From a virus, in IMG/VR virus record IMGVR_UViG_3300033145_003427, positions 1 through 33,138 of that record: a DNA stretch of 33,138 bases; one strand, written 5' to 3'. Shown here one piece after another: positions 1 to 7,878 of this stretch. Below the pieces are notes generated by a model. That model ran no database searches, was not told the origin of the DNA, and saw only the letters and a program-made list of their open reading frames with translations. Both the position numbers and the translations under genes were made by a program. Positions within the stretch are counted from its first letter, which is position 1; each line of letters begins with the position of its first letter.

Positions 1-909
1 TGCTCCTACAGCCTGGCTTGTTTTTAGCGTAGCTGAGAACTGTCCAGAAGTTAGATAGAGTTTGTCATCTGTGTAGCCGCACCAAGGGGTGTTTGTGCCA
101 TCGTATGAAATACCAGTAGGATTAATATCTACTGCTCCTACAGCCTGGCTCGTTTTTAGCACTGCTGAAAACTGTCCAGAAGTTAGGTACAGTTTATTGT
201 CTGCATCACCACACCAAGGGGTGTTTGTGCCATCGTATGAAATGCCATAAGGAGCAGTCTCTACTGTTCCTATTGCCTGACTAGTTTTTAGCACTGCTGA
301 AAACTGTCCAGAAGTTAGATAGAGTTTGTCTGCTCCACTACCACACCAAGGGGTGTCATAATCACCTACCTGGACTGAGATTCCGAGACGAGAATAGTAA
401 CGATTAGTCGAAATACCAGTAGGGATATTATCTACTGTTCCTATTCCCTGGCTCGTTTTTAGCACTGCTGAAAACTGTCCAGAAGTTAGATAGAGTTTGT
501 CTGCTTCATTTCCACACCAGGGGGTGTTCGTACCATCGTATGAAATGCCACGAGGTGTTGCATCCACTGCTCCTACGGCCTGAGAAGTTTTCAGCGTAGC
601 TGAGAACTGTCCAGAAGTTAGGTAGAGTTTGTCATCTGCTATTCCACACCAAGGAGTGTTTGTACCATCGTATGAAATACCTGTAGGGGTAATATCTACT
701 GTTCCTACAGCCTGGCTTGTTTTTAGCGTGGCTGAAAACTGTCCAGAAGTTAGGTAGAGTTTGTCTGCTTCATCTCCACTCCAAGGAGTATTTGTACCAT
801 CGTATGAAATACCAATAGGAGTCGTATCCACTGCTCCTACAGCCTGGCTTGTTTTTAGCGTAGCTGAGAACTGTCCAGAAGTTAGATAGAGTTTGTCATC
901 TGTGTAGCC
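1..909 (-). CDS. Tandem-repeat tail fibre/adhesin, partial (runs off left edge)
   Basis: The minus-strand frame is open without a stop from 909 to base 1 (303 codons). It encodes about seven copies of a 44-residue repeat with consensus DKLYLTSGQFSATLKTSQ, then AVGxVDxxPxGISYDGTN, then TPWCG. One copy is 13 residues longer. Repeats of this Gly/Thr/Trp-rich kind occur in phage tail fibres and adhesins, and the gene follows the tail-tip and fibre genes, so a receptor-binding role is inferred. No start codon is visible in this frame. The ATG that overlaps the upstream glycosyltransferase stop reads a different frame and stops at 882, apparently because about 73 bases are missing from the first repeat near 910. 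The gene is therefore either broken or mis-assembled. The C-terminus is outside the window. Confidence 0.7.
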
Positions 910-965
910 GTTTTTAGCGTAGCTGAAAACTGACCAGAGGTCAGGTACAGCTTGTCTGCTTCTGT
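1..965 (-). repeat. 132-bp tandem repeat array (44 aa per unit)
   Basis: The block that encodes LTSGQ recurs at 40, 172, 304, 475, 607, 739, 871 and, diverged, at 930. Spacings are 132, 132, 171, 132, 132, 132 and 59 bases. The 171-base unit carries 39 extra bases (in frame). The 59-base unit lacks 73 bases (out of frame). Bases 1-79 are identical to 832-910. Confidence 0.9.
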
Positions 966-995
966 TCCGCACCAAGGGGTGTCCGCACTCGCCAT
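882..995 (-). pseudogene. 37-codon N-terminal fragment of the repeat fibre gene
   Basis: The ATG at 995 overlaps the glycosyltransferase stop (TAATG) and reads MASADTPWCGTEADKLYLTS followed by GQFSATLKT. That is one good copy of the fibre repeat. It then leaves frame at about 910 and stops at 882. The repeat continues in another frame from 909 to the window edge. Spacing between conserved blocks here is 59 bases instead of 132, so 73 bases (not a multiple of three) are missing. I read this as the true N-terminus of the repeat fibre, cut off by an out-of-frame deletion or an assembly collapse. Confidence 0.55.
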
Positions 996-1651
996 TAGTT
1001 GTCTCCATAAAGATTTTTAAATGCTTTCACTATTTCATTTAACTCTAGTCCTACAAAATGCATACAAGGATAGTCATAGTGGCAGAATATTTTAAATCCT
1101 TGTTCTCTTGCTCTTTCACAAAACGAATGATCGTTGCCTTTGTTCACGGTTCCATCAGGATATAGTTTTCTTGAAAAACAGTCTTTCATCATTTCGGGAT
1201 TTTTAAACACCCTTTTTGAAATTAAAAAACAGCCGGTTCCTACTGCATCAACCATTTGTAGTCCTTCCTCCGGTTTATGCTCTTTATAAGCATCTTGTTC
1301 GGGAACATAGTCATACGCATTCCAGTAAATTGGTTTTTCTCCTTTTTTCTCTCCAGTAAAATACCATACAGGTGTAGGTAATCCTATAATATCTCTATCC
1401 AATTCTATCAAATCCAAAGGATTGTTCATAGGAGGATTATCAGAATCAATATTCAGCCAAAAGTCATGTCCTTCTCGCACAAACTGATTTCTTATATAAT
1501 GTAAATTATTCTCGTAAGGTTTGTGAGAAGGAATAATCATTTTAACTTTATAACGTCTGTCCATCATCAGTTTCCAAGATACAAATACAACCCCCTTGTG
1601 CAAATATGGACAAGAAGGAGAAGTTGGAAATGATACAAGCACGCTTTTCAT
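995..1651 (-). CDS. Glycosyltransferase (GT-A fold, GT2-like)
   Basis: This 218-aa protein most likely transfers a sugar from a nucleotide-sugar donor. The N-terminus VLVSFPTSPSCPYL and the metal-binding DxD-type motif in DFWLNIDSDNPP (D69-S-D71) are typical of GT-A enzymes. So are the later GTGCFLISKRVF and GNDHSFCERAREQGFKIF blocks, which resemble the acceptor-side regions of GT2-like proteins. No membrane segment is seen, so it should be cytoplasmic. Its start overlaps the stop of the upstream gene (ATGA), which indicates translational coupling. It is part of a three-gene set with a sulfotransferase and a hypothetical protein, placed between fibre genes. The acceptor could be a virion fibre or a host surface glycan, and the sequence does not decide between them. 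Confidence 0.75.
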   Translation of the reverse strand: MKSVLVSFPTSPSCPYLHKGVVFVSWKLMMDRRYKVKMIIPSHKPYENNLHYIRNQFVREGHDFWLNIDSDNPPMNNPLDLIELDRDIIGLPTPVWYFTGEKKGEKPIYWNAYDYVPEQDAYKEHKPEEGLQMVDAVGTGCFLISKRVFKNPEMMKDCFSRKLYPDGTVNKGNDHSFCERAREQGFKIFCHYDYPCMHFVGLELNEIVKAFKNLYGDN

Positions 1652-2169
1652 TTTATATAGTCTTTATGTATTTTAATCTTGAAATTCGGTTTTGCATCAG
1701 ACCATTTCTTCTGTTTGTTTTTTCTTATCCCTCTCACTTCCGTGTTTGGGTCAATTGCCTTTTCTTGATTTGTAGTTAAAGCAATACCAAGGCTTTTCTT
1801 TAGTTGGATTCCTTTCAAAATTTCAAGGTCCATATGTTCATCTGGTTCGTGCGCATGAGCTTTGTTATCATAAAAATCTTGAAACTCTAATTCGGTCATA
1901 GTTGAAACTCTATCAGGAAAAAGTTTCACAGCTTCTTCTGCAAAATCTAAAGGAACACAGGAACATGCCTCACCATTATCTGCTCCAGTACCGAGATTTT
2001 CTACTTTGTTATAGTGCCAGCTAATACCAATTACATCAATATAGTGAGACCATTTCATTCCCTGTCTTATATGTTCTGATATTCTGTTAAAATCAGGCCA
2101 GTCAACAAGATTTCCTCCAGGCTTTCTTTTTAAAATAACCTTTATTGGCACAAAATTTTCTCTAGCCAT
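1648..2169 (-). CDS. Hypothetical protein between sulfotransferase and glycosyltransferase
   Basis: This is a 173-aa soluble protein that I do not recognise. It has an acidic centre (YDNKAHAHEPDEHMDLE) and a Lys-rich C-terminus (GIRKNKQKKW). A short CSC motif lies near residue 70. There is no signal peptide or membrane segment. The start is supported by GGAGG seven bases upstream of the ATG, placed inside the end of the sulfotransferase gene, with a 28-base overlap. Its stop overlaps the glycosyltransferase start. This tight coupling suggests that it works with its two enzyme neighbours, perhaps as an accessory or acceptor-handling factor, but that is only context. Confidence 0.7.
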   Translation of the reverse strand: MARENFVPIKVILKRKPGGNLVDWPDFNRISEHIRQGMKWSHYIDVIGISWHYNKVENLGTGADNGEACSCVPLDFAEEAVKLFPDRVSTMTELEFQDFYDNKAHAHEPDEHMDLEILKGIQLKKSLGIALTTNQEKAIDPNTEVRGIRKNKQKKWSDAKPNFKIKIHKDYIK

Positions 2170-2672
2170 TTTACTACCTCCTCTTCGTTTTTGTGTTCTG
2201 TAAAATAGATATCATAAACTTTTTTCCCTTGAAGCAAGTTGTCTAATCTTCTATTCCTATCTTTGTATACATTTTCTGACTCTTCTTTAGTCCAGCCATA
2301 GGCTTTTTGCATACTCTTTGTAACCAATTCTATATCTCTACGACACCTGATAATTGTCGGTAAATCTACAAATGATAGATACAATCCTAATAGATAACAT
2401 AATCTCGGATCTTTTAATCCCCAATTATGCCAGTATGTTTTCCGTCTTACGTTTACTAATTTCCTCGTTTCTGTTTCCCATTGTCCTAAACTCACCTCTC
2501 CGGTAATAAAACGTTCGTTTAGATTCTTGAACTCTAGATCTTCGTAGTACCCATCCTGATTGTCTTCATCTGCTTCTCTGAATTTATGTCCCATACAGAC
2601 GTTTAAATTCTCATGTAACAACCTTGCTACTGTGCTTGTTCCGCTTCTACCTGGTCCTACTACAAAAATCAT
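2142..2672 (-). CDS. Sulfotransferase-family P-loop protein
   Basis: This 176-aa protein matches the PAPS-dependent sulfotransferase fold. It has an N-terminal phosphosulfate-binding loop GPGRSGTSTVARLL (residues 6-19), a WGLKDPRLCYL segment (84-94) like the conserved KDPR block, and IIRCRRDIELVTKSM (107-121) like the 3'-phosphate-binding R...S motif. The expected role is transfer of sulfate from PAPS to a hydroxyl or amine, often on a glycan. It is shorter than many bacterial members (roughly 200-300 aa). It starts within the stop of the fibre-like gene (ATGA overlap). The neighbouring glycosyltransferase suggests a sulfated sugar product. A kinase is less likely because the KDPR and R...S blocks are present. 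Confidence 0.75.
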   Translation of the reverse strand: MIFVVGPGRSGTSTVARLLHENLNVCMGHKFREADEDNQDGYYEDLEFKNLNERFITGEVSLGQWETETRKLVNVRRKTYWHNWGLKDPRLCYLLGLYLSFVDLPTIIRCRRDIELVTKSMQKAYGWTKEESENVYKDRNRRLDNLLQGKKVYDIYFTEHKNEEEVVKWLEKILCQ

Positions 2673-3571
2673 TTTATCTCTACTAACGTATAGTTTGGAT
2701 TAAAAAACATTCTGTCTGCATGGGTAGCTACTCCAACAACCTGCACTTGATCTTCACTTCCAGAAGGTGGGGTTTGGGTAATACTACCAGCAGTAGTATC
2801 AGCAAATATTAATCCACTGCTTGTTCCACCAAGAGTCCAATTCCAAGTATCATCTCTCAAAAATCCATGCAATAAAACTTTCCCTTCACTATTTGCAGTA
2901 ATACTCTCTAAAGCTATAGCTATCACAGGCATACTAACAGCACTGTCAGCATCAGATAGCCACAACTTCCCGTCAGTATGTTGAAATAAGGAGTTGCCAA
3001 AAACTAAATTTTCTCCAGCGGTCATCCTTACTGGAATACCACTATAAGAATGATCATTTATAGACGAATCTTCTACCATAAAAGAACCAGGAAAAGTATT
3101 TCTTCCTAACACTTGTTCAATGTCGCTTTGGGCAATCCCGTTGATCGTGCCAGCAGCAGCATTTCCATCATCCTGTACAGTCACGATTCCCAGCGGGTAA
3201 TAGTTGGCAGGCAAATCAGCTACTGTAGTTCCTGAAGTTGTTACTCCAGAAGTACCTTCAAGTCTGGTAACTCCTCCGGTATCATCCATGCAGATAAGGA
3301 TTTTATTATACCAACTGGCAGTTATTGGACTCAGTTGCCATGAACCTCCTGTACCAAGATCAATATTTGTAGTGCCACTATACTCAACTTTTGATACTCC
3401 TGACCAAACGCTACAAGAGTCTATTCCGATAGAAGTGCCAGAATTATCTTGAGCCCAAACATATCCACCTGCTGCTGATTGCAATCCAGTAAAGTTTTCC
3501 CTAGTATACTTAAAAGAATCATCTATATCGTCACTTATTAGTGGCTTGAATTTCTGAAATTTGTCAGCCAT
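2669..3571 (-). CDS. Tail fibre/appendage-like structural protein
   Basis: This 300-aa protein is rich in Gly, Ser and Thr, with low charge and beta-strand character. The C-terminal stretch (LLHGFLRDDTWNWTLGG, then ITQTPPSGSEDQVQVVGVA, ending MFFNPNYTLVEIK) is a module I know from phage fibre and appendage proteins in environmental phages, where it forms a terminal beta domain. A GGGG motif lies 8 bases before the ATG. It sits directly downstream of another fibre-like gene and is coupled to the sulfotransferase. An exposed virion component at the tail tip is inferred. The exact attachment site is not determined. Confidence 0.65.
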   Translation of the reverse strand: MADKFQKFKPLISDDIDDSFKYTRENFTGLQSAAGGYVWAQDNSGTSIGIDSCSVWSGVSKVEYSGTTNIDLGTGGSWQLSPITASWYNKILICMDDTGGVTRLEGTSGVTTSGTTVADLPANYYPLGIVTVQDDGNAAAGTINGIAQSDIEQVLGRNTFPGSFMVEDSSINDHSYSGIPVRMTAGENLVFGNSLFQHTDGKLWLSDADSAVSMPVIAIALESITANSEGKVLLHGFLRDDTWNWTLGGTSSGLIFADTTAGSITQTPPSGSEDQVQVVGVATHADRMFFNPNYTLVEIK

Positions 3572-3574
3572 AAT

Positions 3575-4063
3575 TTAAACCCCAAATGCTAAGTAATTAA
3601 TTGTTCCTCCGCTTGCTTTTAAAGCAGATCCACCCCCATCACCTTCTACATACATAGCAGCAGAAACTCCTCCTGCTACTCCCTTGTCTTCATAGACACA
3701 AGAGGGAACAGAAGTCCCACTTGCTCCCTCATAAGTTAAAGATAAAGAGGTGAGGGTGGTTAATCCATGAGTAATACTAATTGACACCCCCGCCCAGGCA
3801 GTTTGTCCTGCAACAAACTTGTAACCTTGAGTTCCATACCCCACAGTAAAACCAGCAGGAATTTGAATGCCTCCTTTGTCTATCGTTACTCCAGAGGGAG
3901 AAGTTGTTATTGTGACTCCACTAACAGACACTCCTGACTGAAGCAACTGACCAAGAGTTATTCTTCTGGTTGTGGTTGTCCCAGTTGTATCATCCAATGT
4001 TATGATGTCAGTAACTCCTGCTGATGTTGCTACAGGAAGTTCTGAAATTTTCTTATCTGCCAT
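3575..4063 (-). CDS. Small fibre-like virion protein
   Basis: This is a 162-aa protein. The N-terminus (MADKKISELPVAT, followed by DIITLDDTTGTTTTRRITLG) resembles the capsid- or tail-anchoring start of many phage spikes and fibres. The C-terminal half is Gly/Ser-rich and ends TINYLAFGV. The block ITHGLTTLTSLSLTYEG and the ending resemble those of the 162-aa protein at 21278-21766, so the two probably share a beta-structured module. The start has AGGAG seven bases upstream. It follows the gpJ-like gene, which fits a tail-tip accessory. Confidence 0.65.
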   Translation of the reverse strand: MADKKISELPVATSAGVTDIITLDDTTGTTTTRRITLGQLLQSGVSVSGVTITTSPSGVTIDKGGIQIPAGFTVGYGTQGYKFVAGQTAWAGVSISITHGLTTLTSLSLTYEGASGTSVPSCVYEDKGVAGGVSAAMYVEGDGGGSALKASGGTINYLAFGV

Positions 4064-4072
4064 TATTTTCTC

Positions 4073-7000
4073 CTAATATCCGACAGCCATCCAATCGATT
4101 ATTCCTGTAACACCTGCCGGAACAGTATCATATACTTTTGAAAAGAACCCTGTAGTAATTTTCCTTACTACTATAGGCAACTTCGCTGCATCTTCAACCA
4201 GAGTGAGTCTGATAGATAATGACGAAGCTGAGTTGAACGCCCGAGCAAAAGTAATTGTAGTCCCACCAATTGCAATATCTACATTTTGTCCAGATTCTGA
4301 TCTGTCTGGTACATCAATTGTTACAATGAAGTCCCCTAATTCTATTCCATTGTATGGAAAACTAGATGGAGTTACTCCAAGTGTGAGCCTAAACTTCAAA
4401 TATCTAAAAGTATATTCTCCTTCTTGAAACGCTGACCAACCATTCCATGTAATATTATCATCTGAAATATTTATTTCAGTAGTGAGAGAAGTTCCATCTT
4501 CAGAGGTGACTTCTGTAGAAACATGAACTGAGCAAGACAGGATTGATGAAATATCTAAAACCTCAGTGACGAATGTCCCGGCAGTAATCTCTGTTGGGGG
4601 TTTCCATGCTTTAGTTTCTGTATCGTACCAAGCTTGTCCAGTAGTGTATGTATTAAATATATCAGTTCCTGTTCTCTTTGTAGCAACATGACATTTCAAA
4701 ATATCATAATCTACAAAGATATCACTTCTTTCTGGAACTAAATAATCTCCTGCCTCTGTCGTTAAATAATCACCTGCTTCTGTCGTCAGAGCATTGATTC
4801 CAGGGCCAAAATAATCAGCATACGCATATCTTCTATGCTGATTAGAAGTTTCAATTACATTTCTCTGAGTAGAAGCTTGAAGAGTGATAGCTTTGCTGGC
4901 ATAGTTATCGCTTTTATTCCCACTTGTATCTACTGTCTTTACAAAATAAAGCTTTGCTCCCTCACTGTATGACATTAAGATATACTTTGTATGGGTTAAC
5001 TGAACTACTAAAGTTGATGAGTTCCATGAGGACCCTTCTCTAATCTCAAAATGACTAAAATCAGCATCAGTCAATCCAGAGGGCCTATCTATAGTGAAGA
5101 TAACAGCGTCTCCTGACTGTACTACATTAAAGTTTTCTGGATCACTTGGCAAAGCCGTCTTTCCAAGGATTGTAGCAGTTACAGCAGAAACATCATCAAT
5201 AGGCTGAAGAACCCCCTGATCATATTCTGATCGCACCTTTACATATAAAGTATCTCCTTCTTCAAAATCTGCTCCTCCAGATTCAATCCTAAAACCAGGA
5301 GTAGTACCAGATGCTGCATTTCCATAATGATCATAAGTTGTTCCGCTTGTGCTTGTCCAGATTTGCCCTCTGTTCCAGAAGGTAGAATCACTAGGCTTGT
5401 CAAAGTATACCAGGACGTAAGGAACATAAGTCCCATCTCCTGCCACAAACCCTCCTTCCGATAATCTTACGTTCTCTACAGAGTTTATCTCAAAAGGATT
5501 AGAAAACTTAGGAGAATAGTTTTCCTGTTCTATGAAACCATCATCGTGGTAGATACCTGAATAGTACGCTTCAAGTTCAAACCTTGGTCGTCCCCACTCA
5601 TCTTCGTCCTTTCTTCTAACAAGAAAATTCTTTTGTGACCAGGAAGGCAAAGTGTGGGTAATCTGTACTCTATCATATACTTCTAAGTCACTTGAATCAG
5701 GAAATCCTGTAAGTCTACAAACATAGTCAGTATACTTAGCCTTGTCGAATTTGTATCTTGCTCTACGTTTTGCTACATCTGTTTCTGTTATATACCAACA
5801 ATTCTCCTCATACAGAACTTCTCCTCTATTTGTTATGTCTCTCTCGTCTTTTATTTCTACTACACTCTTTTTAAACTCATCACTAGAATCTATGTAATGA
5901 ACCCTGACTATATTGGGCCTTTTTACTTTGCCCCAGGTGATAGAATCCTTTACTATGTTATCCTGTGTAAAACTGTGCTTGGATGTTTTTGTTTGAAGGG
6001 CTCCAGCACCATCATGTTCCTCAGCAGCATCCCAGACAGGCTTAATCTGTCCCTGGTCCATGATGCACATACCATTGAACGACTTCCAGATGAGTTTCTT
6101 AGCGTCGTTTATGGTGGTTTTAGTATCAAAGTTGTAGTCAAACGTATACCTCTGGGATCTGCCAAATAGTTTAACATCTCTAATCCCCATATAAGCCCCA
6201 CCATAGTTATCACTGACCTTAAGACTATAGTACCGATAAGCAGTGGAATTTGTGAAAGTGAAAGTTTGAGGATCTGATTGGTCATTAGCAGTATGCTTAG
6301 CAGCAGTCTGACTTACTCCGATATTCGTCCACCCTGAAGCTGTCCAGGAAGTATCATTAAAAGCAGAAGAAGAATTAGAGCCTTGTAAAGTAAAATTTTT
6401 GATCCCTTGTATAAGAGTTCCTCCGTTGTGATGACCATTCTCAAGGACTAACTTATCAACAACGTAACTAACTCCCATGTCAATGTTGACTCGTTGATTT
6501 GTATTGGTCCCATTTGCTGATAGCCACTGCCTCTTTGCATGAGAACCAGTCAAAGATAATCTTTTATTCAGAGCATTCTGAGCTTTGTAACCAGTATTAT
6601 TGTACTGAGAAGTAGCTTTGACAGTACTGTCGCCTGGTCCTGGAGGTCTTATAGGAACAGAGTCTGCTGTAGTGGGCACTGTTGTACAGTAGGTATCAAG
6701 AGCAGTAAACGCATTCTGGTTCAACTCACTCGTGGGTCTTCCTTCAACATTTACATACCAGTCCCACATCACCTGTCCAGGACTTCTTGTAAAAGATTCT
6801 GTACCTCCAACTGCTTGTCCTATATCAAGCTGTTTAGTTCTAAGAACAGTATTGAAATTAGGAGTCCCCCTTATTTCATCTCCCTTACGGAGTTTTAATT
6901 CCGTAACAGCTGTTTCTCTGTACGGGCAGGTTTTGTTGTCCGTAAAGAGATTAGTAACTCCTGATTGGATAGTTGTTCCGCTATGAGACCATTTTGCATG

Positions 7001-7453
7001 ATCCGTATTTTTAAGATTTGACCACTCTACATCATTGATGTAATGAATAAGAAATGCATCAACAGTCCCTTCACAATGAGCAACGATCATTTTAATCCAA
7101 TCTGCTTCGTCTTTATCATTGATTCGGATTATATTTCCTGCTGTTCTACACCGACCAACACATTTAGAAATGATTATACCTTCTTTAGAAGTCAGGAGAG
7201 GAAGTTCTTTACCATAAGTACTTGAGTCATACCCAACGGAAGGATATTCGATGTCGAAATCCATAGTGAGGACATCAAACACAGAACCAGCAGCATATCC
7301 ACCAATGGCTCCTACCATTAAACCAGCAGCGACTGTTCCATATAGACCCAAAGGCATGAGGGCTAAAGCAGCCCCACCAGTGACAACTAGAAGAGCAGCT
7401 GCAGCTGCAGCTCCTAAGATTGCTCCTATAGTTCCGCCACCACCGCCGCCCAT
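4073..7453 (-). CDS. gpJ-like central tail tip / host-specificity protein with discoidin domain
   Basis: This 1126-aa protein lies at the position of lambda gpJ. Residues 1-60 are Gly/Ala-rich and hydrophobic. Residues 65-270 and 430-660 look like the tail-tip hub region (for example EGIIISKCVGRCRTAGNIIR and YTFDYNFDTKTTINDAKKL). Between them, about 273-432, is an inserted F5/8 type C (discoidin)-like domain: KATSQYNNTGYKAQNALN, WLSANGTNTNQRVNIDMG, then YYSLKVSDNYGGAYMGIRD. Residues about 690-860 look like fibronectin-III-type strands. A duplicated LTTEAGDYL occurs near residue 905. The role is to close the tail tip and bind the host surface. The start overlaps the upstream stop by one base (TAATG). 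An internal 69-codon minus-strand frame at 5239-5448 is a shadow. Confidence 0.8.
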   Translation of the reverse strand: MGGGGGGTIGAILGAAAAAALLVVTGGAALALMPLGLYGTVAAGLMVGAIGGYAAGSVFDVLTMDFDIEYPSVGYDSSTYGKELPLLTSKEGIIISKCVGRCRTAGNIIRINDKDEADWIKMIVAHCEGTVDAFLIHYINDVEWSNLKNTDHAKWSHSGTTIQSGVTNLFTDNKTCPYRETAVTELKLRKGDEIRGTPNFNTVLRTKQLDIGQAVGGTESFTRSPGQVMWDWYVNVEGRPTSELNQNAFTALDTYCTTVPTTADSVPIRPPGPGDSTVKATSQYNNTGYKAQNALNKRLSLTGSHAKRQWLSANGTNTNQRVNIDMGVSYVVDKLVLENGHHNGGTLIQGIKNFTLQGSNSSSAFNDTSWTASGWTNIGVSQTAAKHTANDQSDPQTFTFTNSTAYRYYSLKVSDNYGGAYMGIRDVKLFGRSQRYTFDYNFDTKTTINDAKKLIWKSFNGMCIMDQGQIKPVWDAAEEHDGAGALQTKTSKHSFTQDNIVKDSITWGKVKRPNIVRVHYIDSSDEFKKSVVEIKDERDITNRGEVLYEENCWYITETDVAKRRARYKFDKAKYTDYVCRLTGFPDSSDLEVYDRVQITHTLPSWSQKNFLVRRKDEDEWGRPRFELEAYYSGIYHDDGFIEQENYSPKFSNPFEINSVENVRLSEGGFVAGDGTYVPYVLVYFDKPSDSTFWNRGQIWTSTSGTTYDHYGNAASGTTPGFRIESGGADFEEGDTLYVKVRSEYDQGVLQPIDDVSAVTATILGKTALPSDPENFNVVQSGDAVIFTIDRPSGLTDADFSHFEIREGSSWNSSTLVVQLTHTKYILMSYSEGAKLYFVKTVDTSGNKSDNYASKAITLQASTQRNVIETSNQHRRYAYADYFGPGINALTTEAGDYLTTEAGDYLVPERSDIFVDYDILKCHVATKRTGTDIFNTYTTGQAWYDTETKAWKPPTEITAGTFVTEVLDISSILSCSVHVSTEVTSEDGTSLTTEINISDDNITWNGWSAFQEGEYTFRYLKFRLTLGVTPSSFPYNGIELGDFIVTIDVPDRSESGQNVDIAIGGTTITFARAFNSASSLSIRLTLVEDAAKLPIVVRKITTGFFSKVYDTVPAGVTGIIDWMAVGY

Positions 7454-7878
7454 TAGTTAATTTCCTTTATCATTGAAACAGTTTTTTCTTCCTTCCTAAA
7501 TCCATAATGGACAAACACCTCAGGCATGTTGGTATTTATAGAAACTGAAGTTGCTCCTCTTGTTTTTGCCCACTGCTCTATTAGTTCCAATCCTTTTCTA
7601 TTGTCTTTGATACCAAGAGAAGACCAGGTGTAAAAAACAAATACAGAAGCAGCCAAAGGAAGATTTACTGCATCTATAACTACAGAATACCCAGCCAACT
7701 CTTCGTCTTTGTAAGCAAACCATATGGCTACTTTGTCATTCTCACTTTCTATCTGAGAAACAAGCCATTGGATCCACTCTCCACGAGAGCCAGGGATGTA
7801 TAATTCTATATCATCTTCAAGAGACATAACTTTCACAACTTCTGCTACAGTCTCTACTTTTCTAATTTCTATTCCCAC
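7453..7878 (-). CDS. GNAT-like acetyltransferase in the tail-tip operon
   Basis: This 141-aa protein has a GNAT layout: an N-terminal IEIRKVETVAEVVKVM strand-helix, a central strand pair around ELAGYSVVIDAV and SVFVFYTWSS, then a helix GLELIEQWAKTRGATSVSI and a final VFVHYGFRKEEKTVSMIKEI. This matches the last strands of the acetyl-CoA-binding fold. A textbook Q/R-x-x-G-x-A loop is not obvious, so activity is uncertain. The start is GTG, overlapping the upstream stop (TAGTG). It sits between the gpL-like and gpJ-like genes, where lambda-like phages usually carry the NlpC/P60 peptidase gpK. It may modify a tail protein or be a structural exaptation. Confidence 0.6.
   Translation of the reverse strand: MGIEIRKVETVAEVVKVMSLEDDIELYIPGSRGEWIQWLVSQIESENDKVAIWFAYKDEELAGYSVVIDAVNLPLAASVFVFYTWSSLGIKDNRKGLELIEQWAKTRGATSVSINTNMPEVFVHYGFRKEEKTVSMIKEIN

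Noticed and set aside
1-965. CRISPR array
   Set aside because: The 132-bp repeats are in frame, translate to a 44-residue protein repeat and have no short constant repeat with unique spacers.
5239-5448. A 69-codon minus-strand frame within the gpJ-like gene
   Set aside because: Out of frame with a continuous 1126-aa protein, no ribosome binding site, no family features.
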